Origin: Trichobilharzia regenti
Lineage: Eukaryota > Platyhelminthes > Trematoda > Strigeidida > Schistosomatidae
Length of the DNA: 64,000 nt
NCBI GenBank assembly: GCA_944472135.2
Contig: CALYDD020000360.1
Span: 1 to 64,000 of the forward strand
Direction of reading: 5' to 3'
Every line of letters starts with the position of its first letter. Position 1 is the stretch's first letter. Both the position numbers and the translations under genes were made by a program. Positions 1 through 8,961 of the stretch are shown here, piece after piece. The notes under the pieces were generated by a model. The model saw nothing but the letters and a program-made list of their open reading frames with translations. It was not told the origin of the DNA and searched no databases.

Positions 1-459
1 GAAAATTGCTAGATTATCCTTTACGTTCATGTGTTATATTGGTTTCGTAGAGAAAGTTATTCAAAGTTCAACCGAGAAGGTCTTCTTTAGTAAGCTAGAC
101 AGGTGGTTTTCCAGTATTTTCGCCGAAGGGTCTTCATTGAATCGTAGATTCGACTAGAGAAGCCGTCTGCAAGCAGAAATTGGTATCAGTGGCTTGGGCT
201 TCATGGATTTTGTGATAAGACGATCTGGGTGGTCATTTTTAGGGAGGTTTCTTTTTAGAGTGTTCAGCTTCTCTTTCATAGTGTTAGGCCTGCAAATGCT
301 GTGGATTCCATGACCCAATGAATAGATCAGGTTTTGTTTTGTATACAGAAGAACCCAACTATGAAAGTTAGTGAGTTGTTCGTTCCGTGTTGGCCTTCTG
401 TAGACGGGTCTTTTTAATATTTTATCTTGTTCACGTCTTGTTGATTTCCAGAAAAACAA
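1..459 (-). pseudogene. PLE-1 fragment, reverse transcriptase thumb region
   Basis: The minus strand reads through the region that follows the reverse transcriptase core in Penelope-like elements: a ...RRPTRNEQLTNF... motif, then LGHGIHSIC and a DHPDRLITKSMKP tail. These match the RKPTWNGQLTNFY and NGYPPRFVEKNMKP motifs of better-preserved copies in this window at 9968-11095 and 49096-49935. The 101-codon block at 154-459 ends in a stop; sequence towards base 1 continues as a decayed PLE and leaves the window. The same block occurs in the right arm at 7387-7692. It has no catalytic motif and is certainly non-functional alone. Confidence 0.75.
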
Positions 460-906
460 CTTATATAACCTTTTGACATATAAAGCACATTATAACTGGA
501 GTAATTGGTGTGACGTGGTTGCGGTGGGAGCTGAAAAATGGTCTCCTCCTGACTGGCTCACAACAGCGAGACATATCTGTAACCTCGAAGGAACTAAGCC
601 ACAACCACCCATCCTTAATTCAAAGTACAAAATGATAGCAAGTCACTTAGCTTGGTGAACACATGACAAACTTGACCGATGGAATTCAACCATCACAAAT
701 ACTAAGAACTAGACAGATGACACTGATTAGTCCGCTAATGACCAATCAATGTGTACCAGAGTTACGAAAACTTTGCTTAAAAGTAAATCACTTTTAACTG
801 TTTGTATAATAAATGGTTATGAATTTGTTATTTTACATTTTATCGGATTATTCACTAGCTGACGTCAGTTAGAGGACCATAAGAAAATCACCTGGGAGTA
901 CTGTAC
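1..906. repeat. Left arm of a large inverted repeat
   Basis: This arm is the near-exact reverse complement of 6939-7845. The two coordinates of matching bases sum to 7845-7846 throughout, so there is about one indel in 906 bases, and I saw only a few substitutions. Matching stops at base 906. The arm starts at the window edge, so the repeat probably continues outside. It contains a Penelope-like coding fragment (1-459, minus) and about 450 bases of flanking repeat. High arm identity means the duplication is recent or has been homogenised. Confidence 0.93.
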
Positions 907-1083
907 GCTTCAATTACATCACTTAGATAAACAATTAGTCATTAGGGAATATAACGAGAATTCCAAACAGACTAATATCAATAGTAATAGTTATAATAAG
1001 AATAATAATAATAGTGTTGAAGTGAGTTAAGATAATCTTACTAATAAAGCATAGTTTTAAATGAATCAAAAATAATAATAATA

Positions 1084-1260
1084 AGTGCGTCGGTGGCACA
1101 GTGGTTAGGACTCTCGCTGACCATGCACATGGTCCGGGGTTCGAGCCCGCGCCGACGCACGCCTGATATCTATGGTCGGCCTGCAAAATGTGGGCTACCG
1201 ATATCCATGCCGAAAATTCCATATTTGTACCAAAAATACAGTGTGGAATCAAGCTGTTAA
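1084..1260 (+). repeat. tRNA-derived SINE, family S2 (CR1-type tail)
   Basis: The first 76 bases fold like a tRNA: a perfect 7-bp acceptor stem (GTGCGTC at 1084, GACGCAC at 1154), an A-box-like TGGCACAGTGG and a B-box GGTTCGAGCC, the pol III promoter elements expected in a tRNA-derived SINE. The tail (about 1161-1260) resembles the 3' end of the CR1-like LINE near 31935-32024, with a shared GAAAATTCCA core and a GTACCA-like block. A second copy lies at 6410-6572 on the other strand. A GAA-rich tract follows. Confidence 0.82.
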
Positions 1261-1262
1261 TT

Positions 1263-1625
1263 AAAAATATTAAAAAAATATATAGAAAAAAAGAAGAAGA
1301 AGAAGAGGTAGAATAATAGTAATAACAAGTAGAGAATAATAAGTAAAGCGTGTAACCATGGTAGATTCAGAGTCACAACCATCGATCGCTTTTTGTACAC
1401 AGAGACCTTATTTATAAACTCGGATTACACAAGCCTCTGTGCAATCGCAAGCATCTTCCTGTTTCTTCGTCTGTCTGCTGATAATAACAGTGACTTACTT
1501 GACTGCGTCGATATCATGTCCGTAATCCACAAGATGTTTTGTTATTGAGCATTTTGGCGCATTGTGTACTCAGCTGTTTTCAAACATTTTGGCAAATTCT
1601 CCATCATGCGAGTAGACAATCGCCT
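1263..1625. other. Unannotated stretch with purine-rich tract
   Basis: It opens with an A- and GAA-rich tract at about 1265-1310, probably the degenerate tail of the SINE before it. The rest, to about 1625, shows no reading frame, RNA fold or repeat that I could assign. Confidence 0.4.
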
Positions 1626-1630
1626 CGCAT

Positions 1631-1745
1631 GCTAAAGAGTCCCAAACTAGACTGACGAAAGAGCTGGCTGTCCAGTACCCCCTGGTTGCAGGTTTTCCAG
1701 TGGTTCTCTAACTGGTGTCAGCTCATGATGAAATCCTCCGTCCAA
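1631..1745 (+). repeat. Hammerhead SINE (family H), partial
   Basis: It contains AGTCCCAAACTAG then GACGAAAGAGCTGG and CTGTCCAGTAC, followed by the family tail (CTCTAACTGGTGTCAGCTC). These correspond to helix II, the GAAA core strand, the helix III/cleavage region and helix I of the copy at 43770-44010. The tRNA-like head is missing and helix III is disturbed by extra bases, so it is a 5'-truncated, probably inactive copy. Confidence 0.65.
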
Positions 1746-1789
1746 TCAAATAAAATCCCTCCAAATCCAATACTTGCATATTCTGTTGT

Positions 1790-1870
1790 GTTCAGTGGTT
1801 GGAGGTAGGTAACCCTGTAAGGAGACTCCCTGGATCAAGGGTTTCCTGCTTATTGGTGGTCGTCTGCGGG
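1790..1870 (+). repeat. Dispersed repeat block (GGTTGGAGGTAGG type)
   Basis: A short block resembling 45375-45450 (ggttggaggcaggttgg... then ...gggtttcttgctgctagttgg). It is a fragment of an unnamed dispersed repeat also seen near 56290-56560. No coding capacity. Confidence 0.4.
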
Positions 1871-1979
1871 GAAGGGGGCATCTGAAGCCTCAGTAGTGGA
1901 AATAATGTTTCCTGAATCGGTATTATTCAATACTTGCAGTTTAAGACATTACTACAGAACTGTCCGGCCTATTGAATTA

Positions 1980-2412
1980 GATACCTACTAGGTCCAGGGT
2001 TGTTTTTTCGGTTACCTCCAACCAAATTAACATCACTGAAAACCAGGCAGTACTGGGCAGCTGTTTCGTCAGCCTAGTTTGGGAATCATCGTCAGTATGC
2101 ACCCACCTCAATGGGTGGGTTCGTAACAAGGACCTTCCGGTTACAAGGCCAGCAAGCTCGTATACTATTCAGCCACCACTCACTGGGACACGACCCGACT
2201 AGACTCAGTGACCAAAGCATGAATTCTAACTTCTACCAATTCGTGATTTAGCGCGACTGGCACCGACCATTGTAGTATGTGGGACATCCATACACACACG
2301 TGACCTCTGGATGAACCTCAATGGTCACGACTTCTCATTAGAACTGACTCCAGGAAATTTCATCCTGTAACAAGTCGTAAAAACATAACTAACCCTTACA
2401 AACCAAACTATA
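1980..2412 (-). repeat. Hammerhead SINE (family H), near full length
   Basis: On the minus strand the copy runs from the family 5' block (CTATAGTTTGGTTTGTAAGG) through a tRNA-like head (GAATAGTATACGAGCTTGC, TAACCGGAAGGTCCTTG) to a hammerhead-like motif: TACTG, CTGACGA, helix II, GACGAAAC, AGCTG and CAGTAC. Its last bases overlap a plus-strand copy starting near 2405. The same arrangement recurs at 5905-6330, 36455-36850 and 50340-50640. Helix I pairs (TACTG/CAGTA); helix II is weakened. Confidence 0.75.
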
Positions 2413-2530
2413 GAAGATTTCTAAAGAGTCCCAAAGCTAAACTGACGAAACAGAGCTGTCCGTCCAGTGCTCCCAACTGTTTTTCCAGTCATTCTCTAAT
2501 CGATGTCAGCTTATGATGAAATCCTTCAGA
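2405..2530 (+). repeat. Hammerhead SINE (family H), partial
   Basis: A partial copy with AGAGTCCCAAAGCTAAACTGACGAAACAG split by small changes, then CTGTCCGTCCAGTG and the tail CTCTAATCGATGTCAGC. It closely resembles 1631-1745 and shares the GCTAAAGAGTCCC start, which suggests both are products of a local duplication. Confidence 0.6.
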
Positions 2531-2599
2531 CTATAAAATTTTGCAGAAAATATCCCTCAATCCAGGTATATATACACAGAGGTATAAAGGTTCACATTG

Positions 2600-2730
2600 T
2601 CACAGTAACACACGTGACCTCTGGATGAACCTCAATGGTCACGACTTCTCATTAGAACTGACTCCAGGAAATTCCATCCTGTAACAAGTCGCAAAAACAT
2701 AACTAACCCTTACAAACCAAACTATAGACA
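2600..2730 (-). repeat. Family H 5' block, duplicate of 2297-2412
   Basis: About 115 bases (from CACGTGACCTCTGG to AACCAAACTATAG on the plus strand) repeat 2297-2412 with only one or two differences. This is the 5' part of family H without the hammerhead. The close match within 300 bases points to a segmental duplication, not independent insertion. Confidence 0.75.
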
Positions 2731-2734
2731 AATA

Positions 2735-3235
2735 ACATCAGTTCAAAGCACACCATGATGGTAAGATATCTAGCTAGGTGGTAAAAACACTTGTAAACTT
2801 GTAGGCCTGTAGAATTTAGCCTATTAGTGCACCAAATGCCAAGGACTGGACAAACACGACGTAAAATAAACCACTATATTATGAAGTTATATAATACAAC
2901 TGGGATTAAGTTTCCTTCGTTTTTATTGGCAAAGTTCAACAATAGCGTCGTCCCGAAGGGATGTGAACGCACACGAGAGACCTTCAGCCAATCAAGCATA
3001 AAAATGAGGAAGTTTAGCACAAAAATTGATGTATATTTTCTTTATCAACGATATCATCTTCAGAGGCTGTACAGTCATAAAACAAAAGTTAAAAGTTGTA
3101 AATTACGTGGTACTCAACGGAACAAAGATAGAAATTTGATAAGATTAAAATAGCTATTGAGTGAGAGAGAATAGAATCACTTTTGTTGCTATCCTCTTAT
3201 CAACATACAATTCATCTGAACTTACTAATTGTATT
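2735..3235. other. No recognisable feature
   Basis: AT-rich sequence. A 108-codon frame at 2827-3153 has no motif, no splice context and lysine/arginine-rich composition typical of chance frames, so I leave it unannotated. Confidence 0.4.
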
Positions 3236-3345
3236 TTCGTTTGACAAATTTAATGTATACACACACAAAATAACCATATACATTTGCGATTGTACAGCTA
3301 TGAAAATGAATTCGCCGAAAAGAGACTCTTCACTGAACTACTTGT
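3235..3345 (+). repeat. PLE-1 3' terminal module with hammerhead-like fold
   Basis: The block with ACACACAAAATAA, then GCGATTGTACAGC, GAATTCGCCGAAAAGAG, ACTCTTC and ACTGAAC recurs at 8520, 21780, 34795 and 62085, each time several hundred bases after a PLE-1 coding end. It can be drawn as helix I (GTACAGC with GCTGAAC, or ACTGAAC here), GAAA, helix III (AAGAG/CTCTT) and a cleavage C at 3330. The catalytic CUGANGA strand is degenerate in this copy. No PLE coding sequence remains upstream here. Confidence 0.55.
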
Positions 3346-3459
3346 CTTTTGTCTACTAATGTTCGAATGGGAATTATTCATGAATATGTGATCTGCTTGA
3401 TGCGACAAATCGTGATCAAGAAAGTAAGCATATTTGCGCACAACCATTTAATACTGACT

Positions 3460-4690
3460 GACTGAGACGAGGAGTTATGCACCACTCATATAATTTGAAC
3501 AGTTCGTCGAAGTTGTTAGCCAGAAACCGTGTGTGCTTTGAACTGATTTCGCTGTCTCAGCTGAGTCGAACTGGGTACACCACTGATCAGCTTGGCTCTG
3601 AACGAGTCAAGTGTTTGATATGAGTGGCATACAACTGCTTATTTCAAACAATGAGTAGTATACAGTTTTATGCATAACAAATGTAGCCCCACAACAAGTT
3701 TCTTCGCTTTATGGGAATATTAAGTGTTAAAGAACAAATGCAAACTTTGTACTCTACATGGAATAATTTACGACTAATTCAACTTCTTGATGGTAGTCTA
3801 CCAACCCAAGATTACCTGAAACACTCTCACTATCAATTCACAACCTTCTCATCTCTTTCTACTTCAGTATGGATATGTAAGGATAGGAATTGACCTGGCT
3901 GAGCAGCTAATGTATGGGGGTTTGAAGTGAGACAGTAAGTTACATACTGCTGGTCCACGTGACAGATAGGCATATTTCGTGATGAGTTGACATAAGGTCT
4001 TTTATGGCTCAACTGAGAGAGCACCAAGCTATTTTAATGCATAAGCTGTAACGACCAAATTTGTAAGACTATGGTCTGAATGCACGTAACCGATCTCTAC
4101 CTTCTACTGTATTATAGCCGAAGAGACTTCGTTGAGACACGCGCTATCACGAAACGCTCCAAAAGCAGGGAAAATACGATTATTATTCAATATTTCCCTC
4201 AATAGTGCCATGAGTCAGCTGCTGTATAGGCAGTGTGGGTTTCTAAACCAAGCACTGTAAGACAAAACTGACTAACCAGCGTTCAACTATAAAAGCTACC
4301 TTCGAATAGAGGAGAAGGAGAAAATTCCCAGCGAAGAAGGGATCTATCAAAAGCTCTGTCCACAGGAACCTCACACCATCGCTTCCAGTGGACACTCCTG
4401 TGGTCTGAATCACCTTTATTCACTCAAACAAACTCATATCGTTAAACAACAAACACATTGCCAGTTTACACACAACCATGGAGAGAAGTATTACAATTAA
4501 AGACTAAACAAGGCAAGATAAAGGCAAATAATAATAGTGGTCGAAAATCAACATGTGATATGCAAATGTCGAATTAATGATAGACAGTCCAGGTGGGTGG
4601 AAAACGTGTTACAATTAAAAAGTTAATTGGAACATGTAAATAAGTATAAACACTTTGAAAGGATAGAGAAGATTTGTAGGTCAGGTGGAT
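3460..4690. other. Anonymous stretch
   Basis: About 1.2 kb without an identifiable gene, repeat or RNA. Two frames of 60-64 codons overlap on opposite strands near 3711-4027 and carry no motif. The last ~60 bases (4640-4690) match the repeat at 25445-25510 in reverse complement and belong to the PLE-3 terminal region. Confidence 0.4.
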
Positions 4691-4730
4691 GATTTGCAAT
4701 TAATAGTGTTCTCTGAGCTGGTTGGTTTAG

Positions 4731-4778
4731 TTGTGGAGCTTTCGTCGGCCTTCTCAACAACATCCCCTTTTAGCACAA
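4731..4778 (-). ncRNA. Hammerhead ribozyme remnant (PLE-3 left arm)
   Basis: Read on the minus strand, helix I is perfect here (TTGTG with CACAA), GAAA and the AGCT helix III plus cleavage C are intact, but the CUGANGA strand has been replaced by an A/G-rich run. It complements the right arm, where the core is intact and helix I has one mismatch. Confidence 0.65.
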
Positions 4779-4929
4779 TTTTTAGCATTGAGTGAAATGA
4801 TTTAAATTTTTTCCCCATGAGTGATAGAATTGCGTCTCCCGGTAACCATCTTTACATGTGCATTGGCCACTTTCTATTGACTTGGATTTTAAACTTTCTG
4901 GTCATACAGCTAGAATACTGAAACTGTTT

Positions 4930-5284
4930 GATATAGATATAGCACACAAGCCAGTCTAATCGCTTAATTCGATATTATGCAAACGGAAAGATCAGACCAA
5001 CAGAAAAAGGGGATAAAATCAATACCATTTACAAAATAAATTGTATGCACTGTAACAGACATTACATCGGCCAAAGTGGGCGTCCTCTTCGAATTAGAAT
5101 CCAAGAACACAAATCACCTGTGAAAAGACATGATACATATTCTTTCATATCAATGCATGTAGATAATTATGGACATCAATTTGATTGGGATAATGTCAAA
5201 AATTTAGACAGAGGAAACACCAAAAGTGCAGTCAGGCAATTCCTAGAAGCCTCGTACTCAAGTGAATCAACCAGCGATTAACAA
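4930..5284 (+). pseudogene. PLE-3 GIY-YIG endonuclease domain, partial
   Basis: The open frame (78 codons from the ATG at 5045, open upstream to about 4985) reads IYKINCMHCNRHYIGQSGR then LRIRIQEH, the GIY-YIG signature of Penelope-like elements with a C-x2-C pair between the two halves and an arginine in the following helix. It continues with HGHQFDW-like sequence (GHQFDWDNVKNL) and ends at a stop at 5279-5281. The reverse transcriptase is absent. In intact elements this domain nicks target DNA; here it is an isolated fragment between the inverted arms. Confidence 0.8.
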
Positions 5285-5455
5285 ACATGTTAGTATAGAT
5301 CAAATATACCAACTAATAAAAAGTAAATCAGGTGACCAGAATGTTTAAAATCCAAGTCAATAGAAAGTGGCCAATGCACATGTAAAGATGGTTACCGGGA
5401 GACGCAATTATATCACTCATGAAGGAATTTAAATCATCTCACTCTATGCTAAATA

Positions 5456-5500
5456 TTGCGCTGAAGATGTTGTCCGGAAGGACGACGAAAGCTCCACAAC
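5456..5500 (+). ncRNA. Hammerhead ribozyme (PLE-3 right arm)
   Basis: All conserved strands are present in order: helix I 5' side TTGCG (5456-5460), core CTGAAGA (5461-5467), helix II of seven pairs GTTGTCC/GGACGAC with a GGAA loop (5469-5486), GAAA (5487-5490), a minimal AGCT helix III (5490-5493), cleavage-site C (5494) and helix I 3' side CACAA (5495-5499) with one C-A mismatch. Very short helix III is known for hammerheads in Penelope-like elements and schistosome repeats, which are thought to cleave best as dimers. Confidence 0.82.
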
Positions 5501-5541
5501 TAAACCAACCAGCTCAGAGAACACTATTAATCGCAAAAGTA

Positions 5542-5900
5542 TAAACATTCTAAACAGTCGAGGAGGAATTTTCCATTATGTCTATCCATTACACAGGTCA
5601 CTGATTCCGATTCTGTGTTAACCAAGGGATATATTTTCCTCACGGTCATCATTTTTTCATCTGGTTTTAATTTTGCCATATAATGAGACTTGGAGAAAGT
5701 ATTTTAAAGAAAAGATGTATCTGTAAAAGATTTTAATTTTACTGCAAAATTTCTAATTTTTTCTCAGGTTTTTAATCCACCTAGTCAAAATCCACATTAC
5801 GTGGAATGTTTTTACATAAACAATAAATCGATGAATTATCAGATCCCAATTTATTCAGGTAACATTTTGACAGAAATCACATTTTTATTTTTCTAGAGTC
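5542..5900. other. AT-rich stretch without features
   Basis: Runs of T and A with no frame above 60 codons and no repeat match that I could find. Confidence 0.4.
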
Positions 5901-5904
5901 TTTT

Positions 5905-6335
5905 GCGTAGTTATTTGATTTTCTCCAGATTTGATCATGGATTGATATCAGTTAGAGAACCTTTGAAAACCAGCCACGGAGTATTGGACAGCTGTTTCGT
6001 CAGTTCAAGTTCCAGAGTCATCGCCACTGCTTATCCAACCCATTGCCAGGGTTCGAACCGAGAACCTGCCGAGTATAAGACAAGGAAGCTCGTTGACCAT
6101 TCAGCCACTGGGATCCAATTCATTGGCCAGCCTTTGAATTGGAACTTCTACCATTTTGTGATTTTAATGCGACTGACATCAGCCGATGTGCCATCACTGG
6201 CGGGTATATCTCCTCACTCCCGACCAGGTGGACCCCACTGGGTACGACTTTTCGCTAGAACTCCAGACAAATTTTTCCAATAACCAGTCACTAGCGAGCA
6301 CCAGATTAATTTTCAAACCTGGTGGGTGCGTCCTG
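5905..6335 (-). repeat. Hammerhead SINE (family H), near full length
   Basis: The minus strand carries the 5' block (CACTAGCGAGC... GAGAACTCCAGCG-like), the tRNA-like head with B-box GGTTCGAACC-like sequence (6051-6060 in complement) and the hammerhead end (CTGACGAAACAGCTGTCC with AATACTCC). Helix II is largely lost. The 126-codon plus-strand frame over this copy is antisense to the SINE and not a gene. Confidence 0.7.
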
Positions 6336-6405
6336 ACGATGAGTCCCAAACTAGGACGAAACAGTCGTGCACTGCTGGTTTTCAATGGCTGTCTAGTTTT
6401 ATTTA
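6325..6405 (+). repeat. Hammerhead module (family H), truncated copy
   Basis: GGTGCGTCCTGACGATGAGTCC then CAAACTAGGACGAAACAG and a mutated cleavage region (TCGTGCACTGC). Core CTGACGA and helix II GTCC/GGAC are intact, separated by TGA; helix III and helix I are damaged. It abuts the minus-strand copy before it and the S2 SINE after it. Confidence 0.65.
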
Positions 6406-6407
6406 TT

Positions 6408-6575
6408 TTTTGATTACAGCTTGATCCCACACTGTATTTTTGGTACAAGTATGGATTTCCAGCATGGGTATCGGTAGCCTAAGTTTCGCAGGCCGACCAT
6501 AGCTATCAGGCGTGCGTCGGCAGAGGATCGAACCTCGGACCATGTGCATGGTTGGCGAGAGTCCTAACTGAAATC
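6408..6575 (-). repeat. tRNA-derived SINE, family S2
   Basis: Reverse-complement copy of the SINE at 1084-1260: tail with a CACACTGTATTTTTGG block, then B-box (GGTTCGATCC in complement) and the tRNA-like acceptor end (CGTGCGTCGG). The acceptor stem no longer closes perfectly. It ends at the AGTCCTAAC that corresponds to the start of the tRNA-like head. Confidence 0.78.
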
Positions 6576-6870
6576 AATCCGTGATCAAACTTAAAACTAT
6601 TTATTTCATATTGGACTGAATAAATTGTTCACTTTCCTGGTTTTTGATCTGAAAAGCCTCTAAGTAATTTATCTATCTTCACATAATAAGTTAGGAGACT
6701 GAAGGTGATCGATTATTGAACGCCATAAAATATTGGACAACAGCTTTATTCTATTCATTGGAATGACTATTCACTACACCCGTGTAGGATTAAACTCTCT
6801 GATGGTAAGGCTTTTTCGTGAGTAAATTGCCGAAAGTTCCTGACTCACGTTCCCAATCAAAATGTGACTG
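6576..6870. other. No recognisable feature
   Basis: About 300 bases of unique-looking AT-rich DNA between the S2 SINE and the family H fragment. Confidence 0.35.
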
Positions 6871-6995
6871 GAGGGTCCTGGGGTCGAACTCTGGTGGGTG
6901 AGTACCTCTGGGGAGTCCTAAACTACGACGAAACACCTGTACAGTACTCCCAGGTGATTTTCTTATGGTCCTCTAACTGACGTCAGCTAGTGAAT
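6870..6995 (+). repeat. Hammerhead SINE (family H), variant copy
   Basis: GGGGAGTCCTAAACTACGACGAAACACCTGTACAGTACTCCC, in pieces, retains GACGAAAC and the AGTACTCCC helix I strand followed by the family tail (CCTCTAACTGACGTCAGC). The right arm of the large inverted repeat begins at base 6939, inside this motif and within about three bases of the expected self-cleavage site. Confidence 0.6.
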
Positions 6996-7845
6996 AATCC
7001 GATAAAATGTAAAATAACAAATTCATAACCATTTATTATACAAACAGTTAAAAGTGATTTACTTTTAAGCAAAGTTTTCGTAACTCTGGTACACATTGAT
7101 TGGTCATTAGCGGGACTAATCAGTGTCATCTGTCTAGTTCTTAGTATTTGTGATGGTTGAATTCCATCGGTCAAGTTTGTCATGTGTTCACCAAGCTAAG
7201 TGACTTGCTATCATTTTGTACTTTGAATTAAGGATGGGTGGTTGTGGCTTAGTTCCTTCGAGGTTACAGATATGTCTCGCTGTTGTGAGCCAGTCAGGAG
7301 GAGACCATTTTTCAGCTCTCACCGCAACCACGTCACACCAATTACTCCAGTTATAATGTGCTTTATATGTCAAAAGGTTATATAAGTTGTTTTTCTGGAA
7401 ATCAACAAGACGTGAACAAGATAAAATATTAAAAAGACCCGTCTACAGAAGGCCAACATGGAACGAACAACTCACTAACTTTCATAGTTGGGTTCTTCTG
7501 TATACAAAACAAAACCTGATCTATTCATTGGGTCATGGAATCCACAGCATTTGCAGGCCTAACACTATGAAAGAGAAGCTGAACACTCTAAAAAGAAACC
7601 TCCCTAAAAATGACCACCCAGATCGTCTTATCACAAAATCCATGAAGCCCAAGCCACTGATACCAATTTCTGCTTGCAGACGGCTTCTCTAGTCGAATCT
7701 ACGATTCAATGAAGACCCTTCGGCGAAAATACTGGAAAACCACCTGTCTAGCTTACTAAAGAAGACCTTCTCGGTTGAACTTTGAATAACTTTCTCTACG
7801 AAACCAATATAACACATGAACGTAAAGGATAATCTAGCAATTTTC
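6939..7845. repeat. Right arm of the large inverted repeat
   Basis: Reverse complement of 1-906. It holds the family H tail (6939-6995), a stretch related to the dispersed repeat at 56430-56560 (7215-7330), and a PLE-1 coding fragment that runs on past the arm to about 8230. Confidence 0.93.
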
Positions 7846-8230
7846 GCCTTATCAATATCCATCTACCGATTCGTCAGCTCGTGTGGTGCCACATATGTCG
7901 ATTGGGTCCAGCGTTCGTTATCTAAACGTATCATCTAACACTTAACCACAGTCATGGTTTTATAAAGAAGAAAAAAATTGATCCCTCCCAGCTCCACCAC
8001 AGCTCTATCCTGGATCAGCTAATCGAATCTAGACACCAAGCTAACCGAGAAACCAACACTTCAAAGTTATCAACACAGTACGTGGGAATCTCGCTAGAAG
8101 TGTATGAAACAAACTTATTCAAACCTCAGAAGCAATGGTGGTAATTCACATGTTAAATCCAGAACTCTGCATACAGAAGAAGCTTGTTCAGTCATTGAAT
8201 CTACAATGGAGCTAGTCTGTTTTAACACCA
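7387..8230 (+). pseudogene. PLE-1 fragment, thumb and GIY-YIG region
   Basis: The first 101 codons (7387-7692) match the PLE thumb region (RRPTWNEQLTNFHSW, LGHGIHSIC, ITKSMKPKP). Beyond the stop, translated in shifting frames, the sequence keeps PLE order: LKKTFS, HMNVKDNL, then SIYRFVSSCGATYV followed by QRSLSKRI, which is the GIY-YIG endonuclease motif. The distal end near 8160-8215 reads RTLHTEEACSVIESTME, equivalent to the ELCIQKKFVQSL end of the copy at 61080-61605. Several frameshifts and stops make it a pseudogene. Confidence 0.75.
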
Positions 8231-8499
8231 AGTACGTAATTCTGTTTCATAATTGCGTAATATTTTCTTCCCCCACGACTGTCAATTTGTACCCCTCATT
8301 ACCATTGTTGTAAACTTGATTCTCCTTCAAATATGAATTGAATTCCACTCAATCCCGTCTATCAGGTTACATCACTCAATTAACTTAATTTTACTTTAGT
8401 TTCTACTCGATTGCCGCTTTCTGTGTTAGATAATTTGTTACCTGAAATTTACAATTCTAATAACACATCTTTGGAAATATTTCTTTTGTTGCTAAGAGA

Positions 8500-8600
8500 A
8501 TTTGAAATATATAAAATATATGCGATTGTACAGATTTGGAATGATGTCACCTAGAAGACAGTGAATCTTTGCTCAACGTCTCTGAGTAGAACATTCTTCA
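8500..8600 (+). repeat. PLE-1 3' terminal module, decayed
   Basis: GCGATTGTACAGATTTGG and a later GCTCAACG place this as the 3' module seen at 3235, 21775, 34795 and 62085. The GAAA strand and helix III are damaged. It lies about 300 bases after the PLE-1 coding remnant at 7387-8230, as expected for the element's terminal repeat. Confidence 0.5.
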
Positions 8601-8961
8601 TAGTAACGCTAAGAGTAGTGTTCGTCAGTCGTCACTTAGTGAAACTCCAGGGGCTAGGAGACATTTCAGTTTACTTTGGGTTATAGTCGGTATAGTGATG
8701 GATGTCATTTAAAAAATTAGATACTGAACAAAGAGTAATCTTTCAATAATTTCATCATCAGATTGTACAGCTATATATCCATAATAGTAGTGAATGAATT
8801 AACGTTATGAACAACATTAATGTTGCTGTTTAAATAACATCAAATCAATAATATGAATAGATTACAGTTCGTTTGCGTCAACATAACAATAAACTGAATG
8901 TCAGAAAAATTACGAAAGATAATAATACAAATTTATGGATTCATAGTCTCTACTGTTGGCC

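Larger units (their letters stand above)
4692..5541 (+). mobile_element. PLE-3: small Penelope-like element with inverted termini
   Basis: Arms 4692-4904 and 5333-5541 are inverted repeats (paired coordinates sum to about 10237) and enclose a 430-base centre encoding a GIY-YIG endonuclease end. Inverted terminal repeats bounding a truncated body fit the known arrangement of Penelope-like elements, whose terminal repeats may be inverted. Each arm carries a hammerhead: well preserved at 5456-5500 (plus), degenerate at 4731-4778 (minus). Related termini occur at 25445-25510 and 63050-63760. Confidence 0.8.

Noticed and set aside
1084..1160. A functional tRNA gene
   Set aside because: The acceptor stem and boxes are good, but the sequence recurs as a family with LINE-like tails and the anticodon arm is poor, so it is a SINE head.
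5903..6283. A 126-codon plus-strand frame
   Set aside because: It lies across the family H SINE in antisense, including its ribozyme and B-box.
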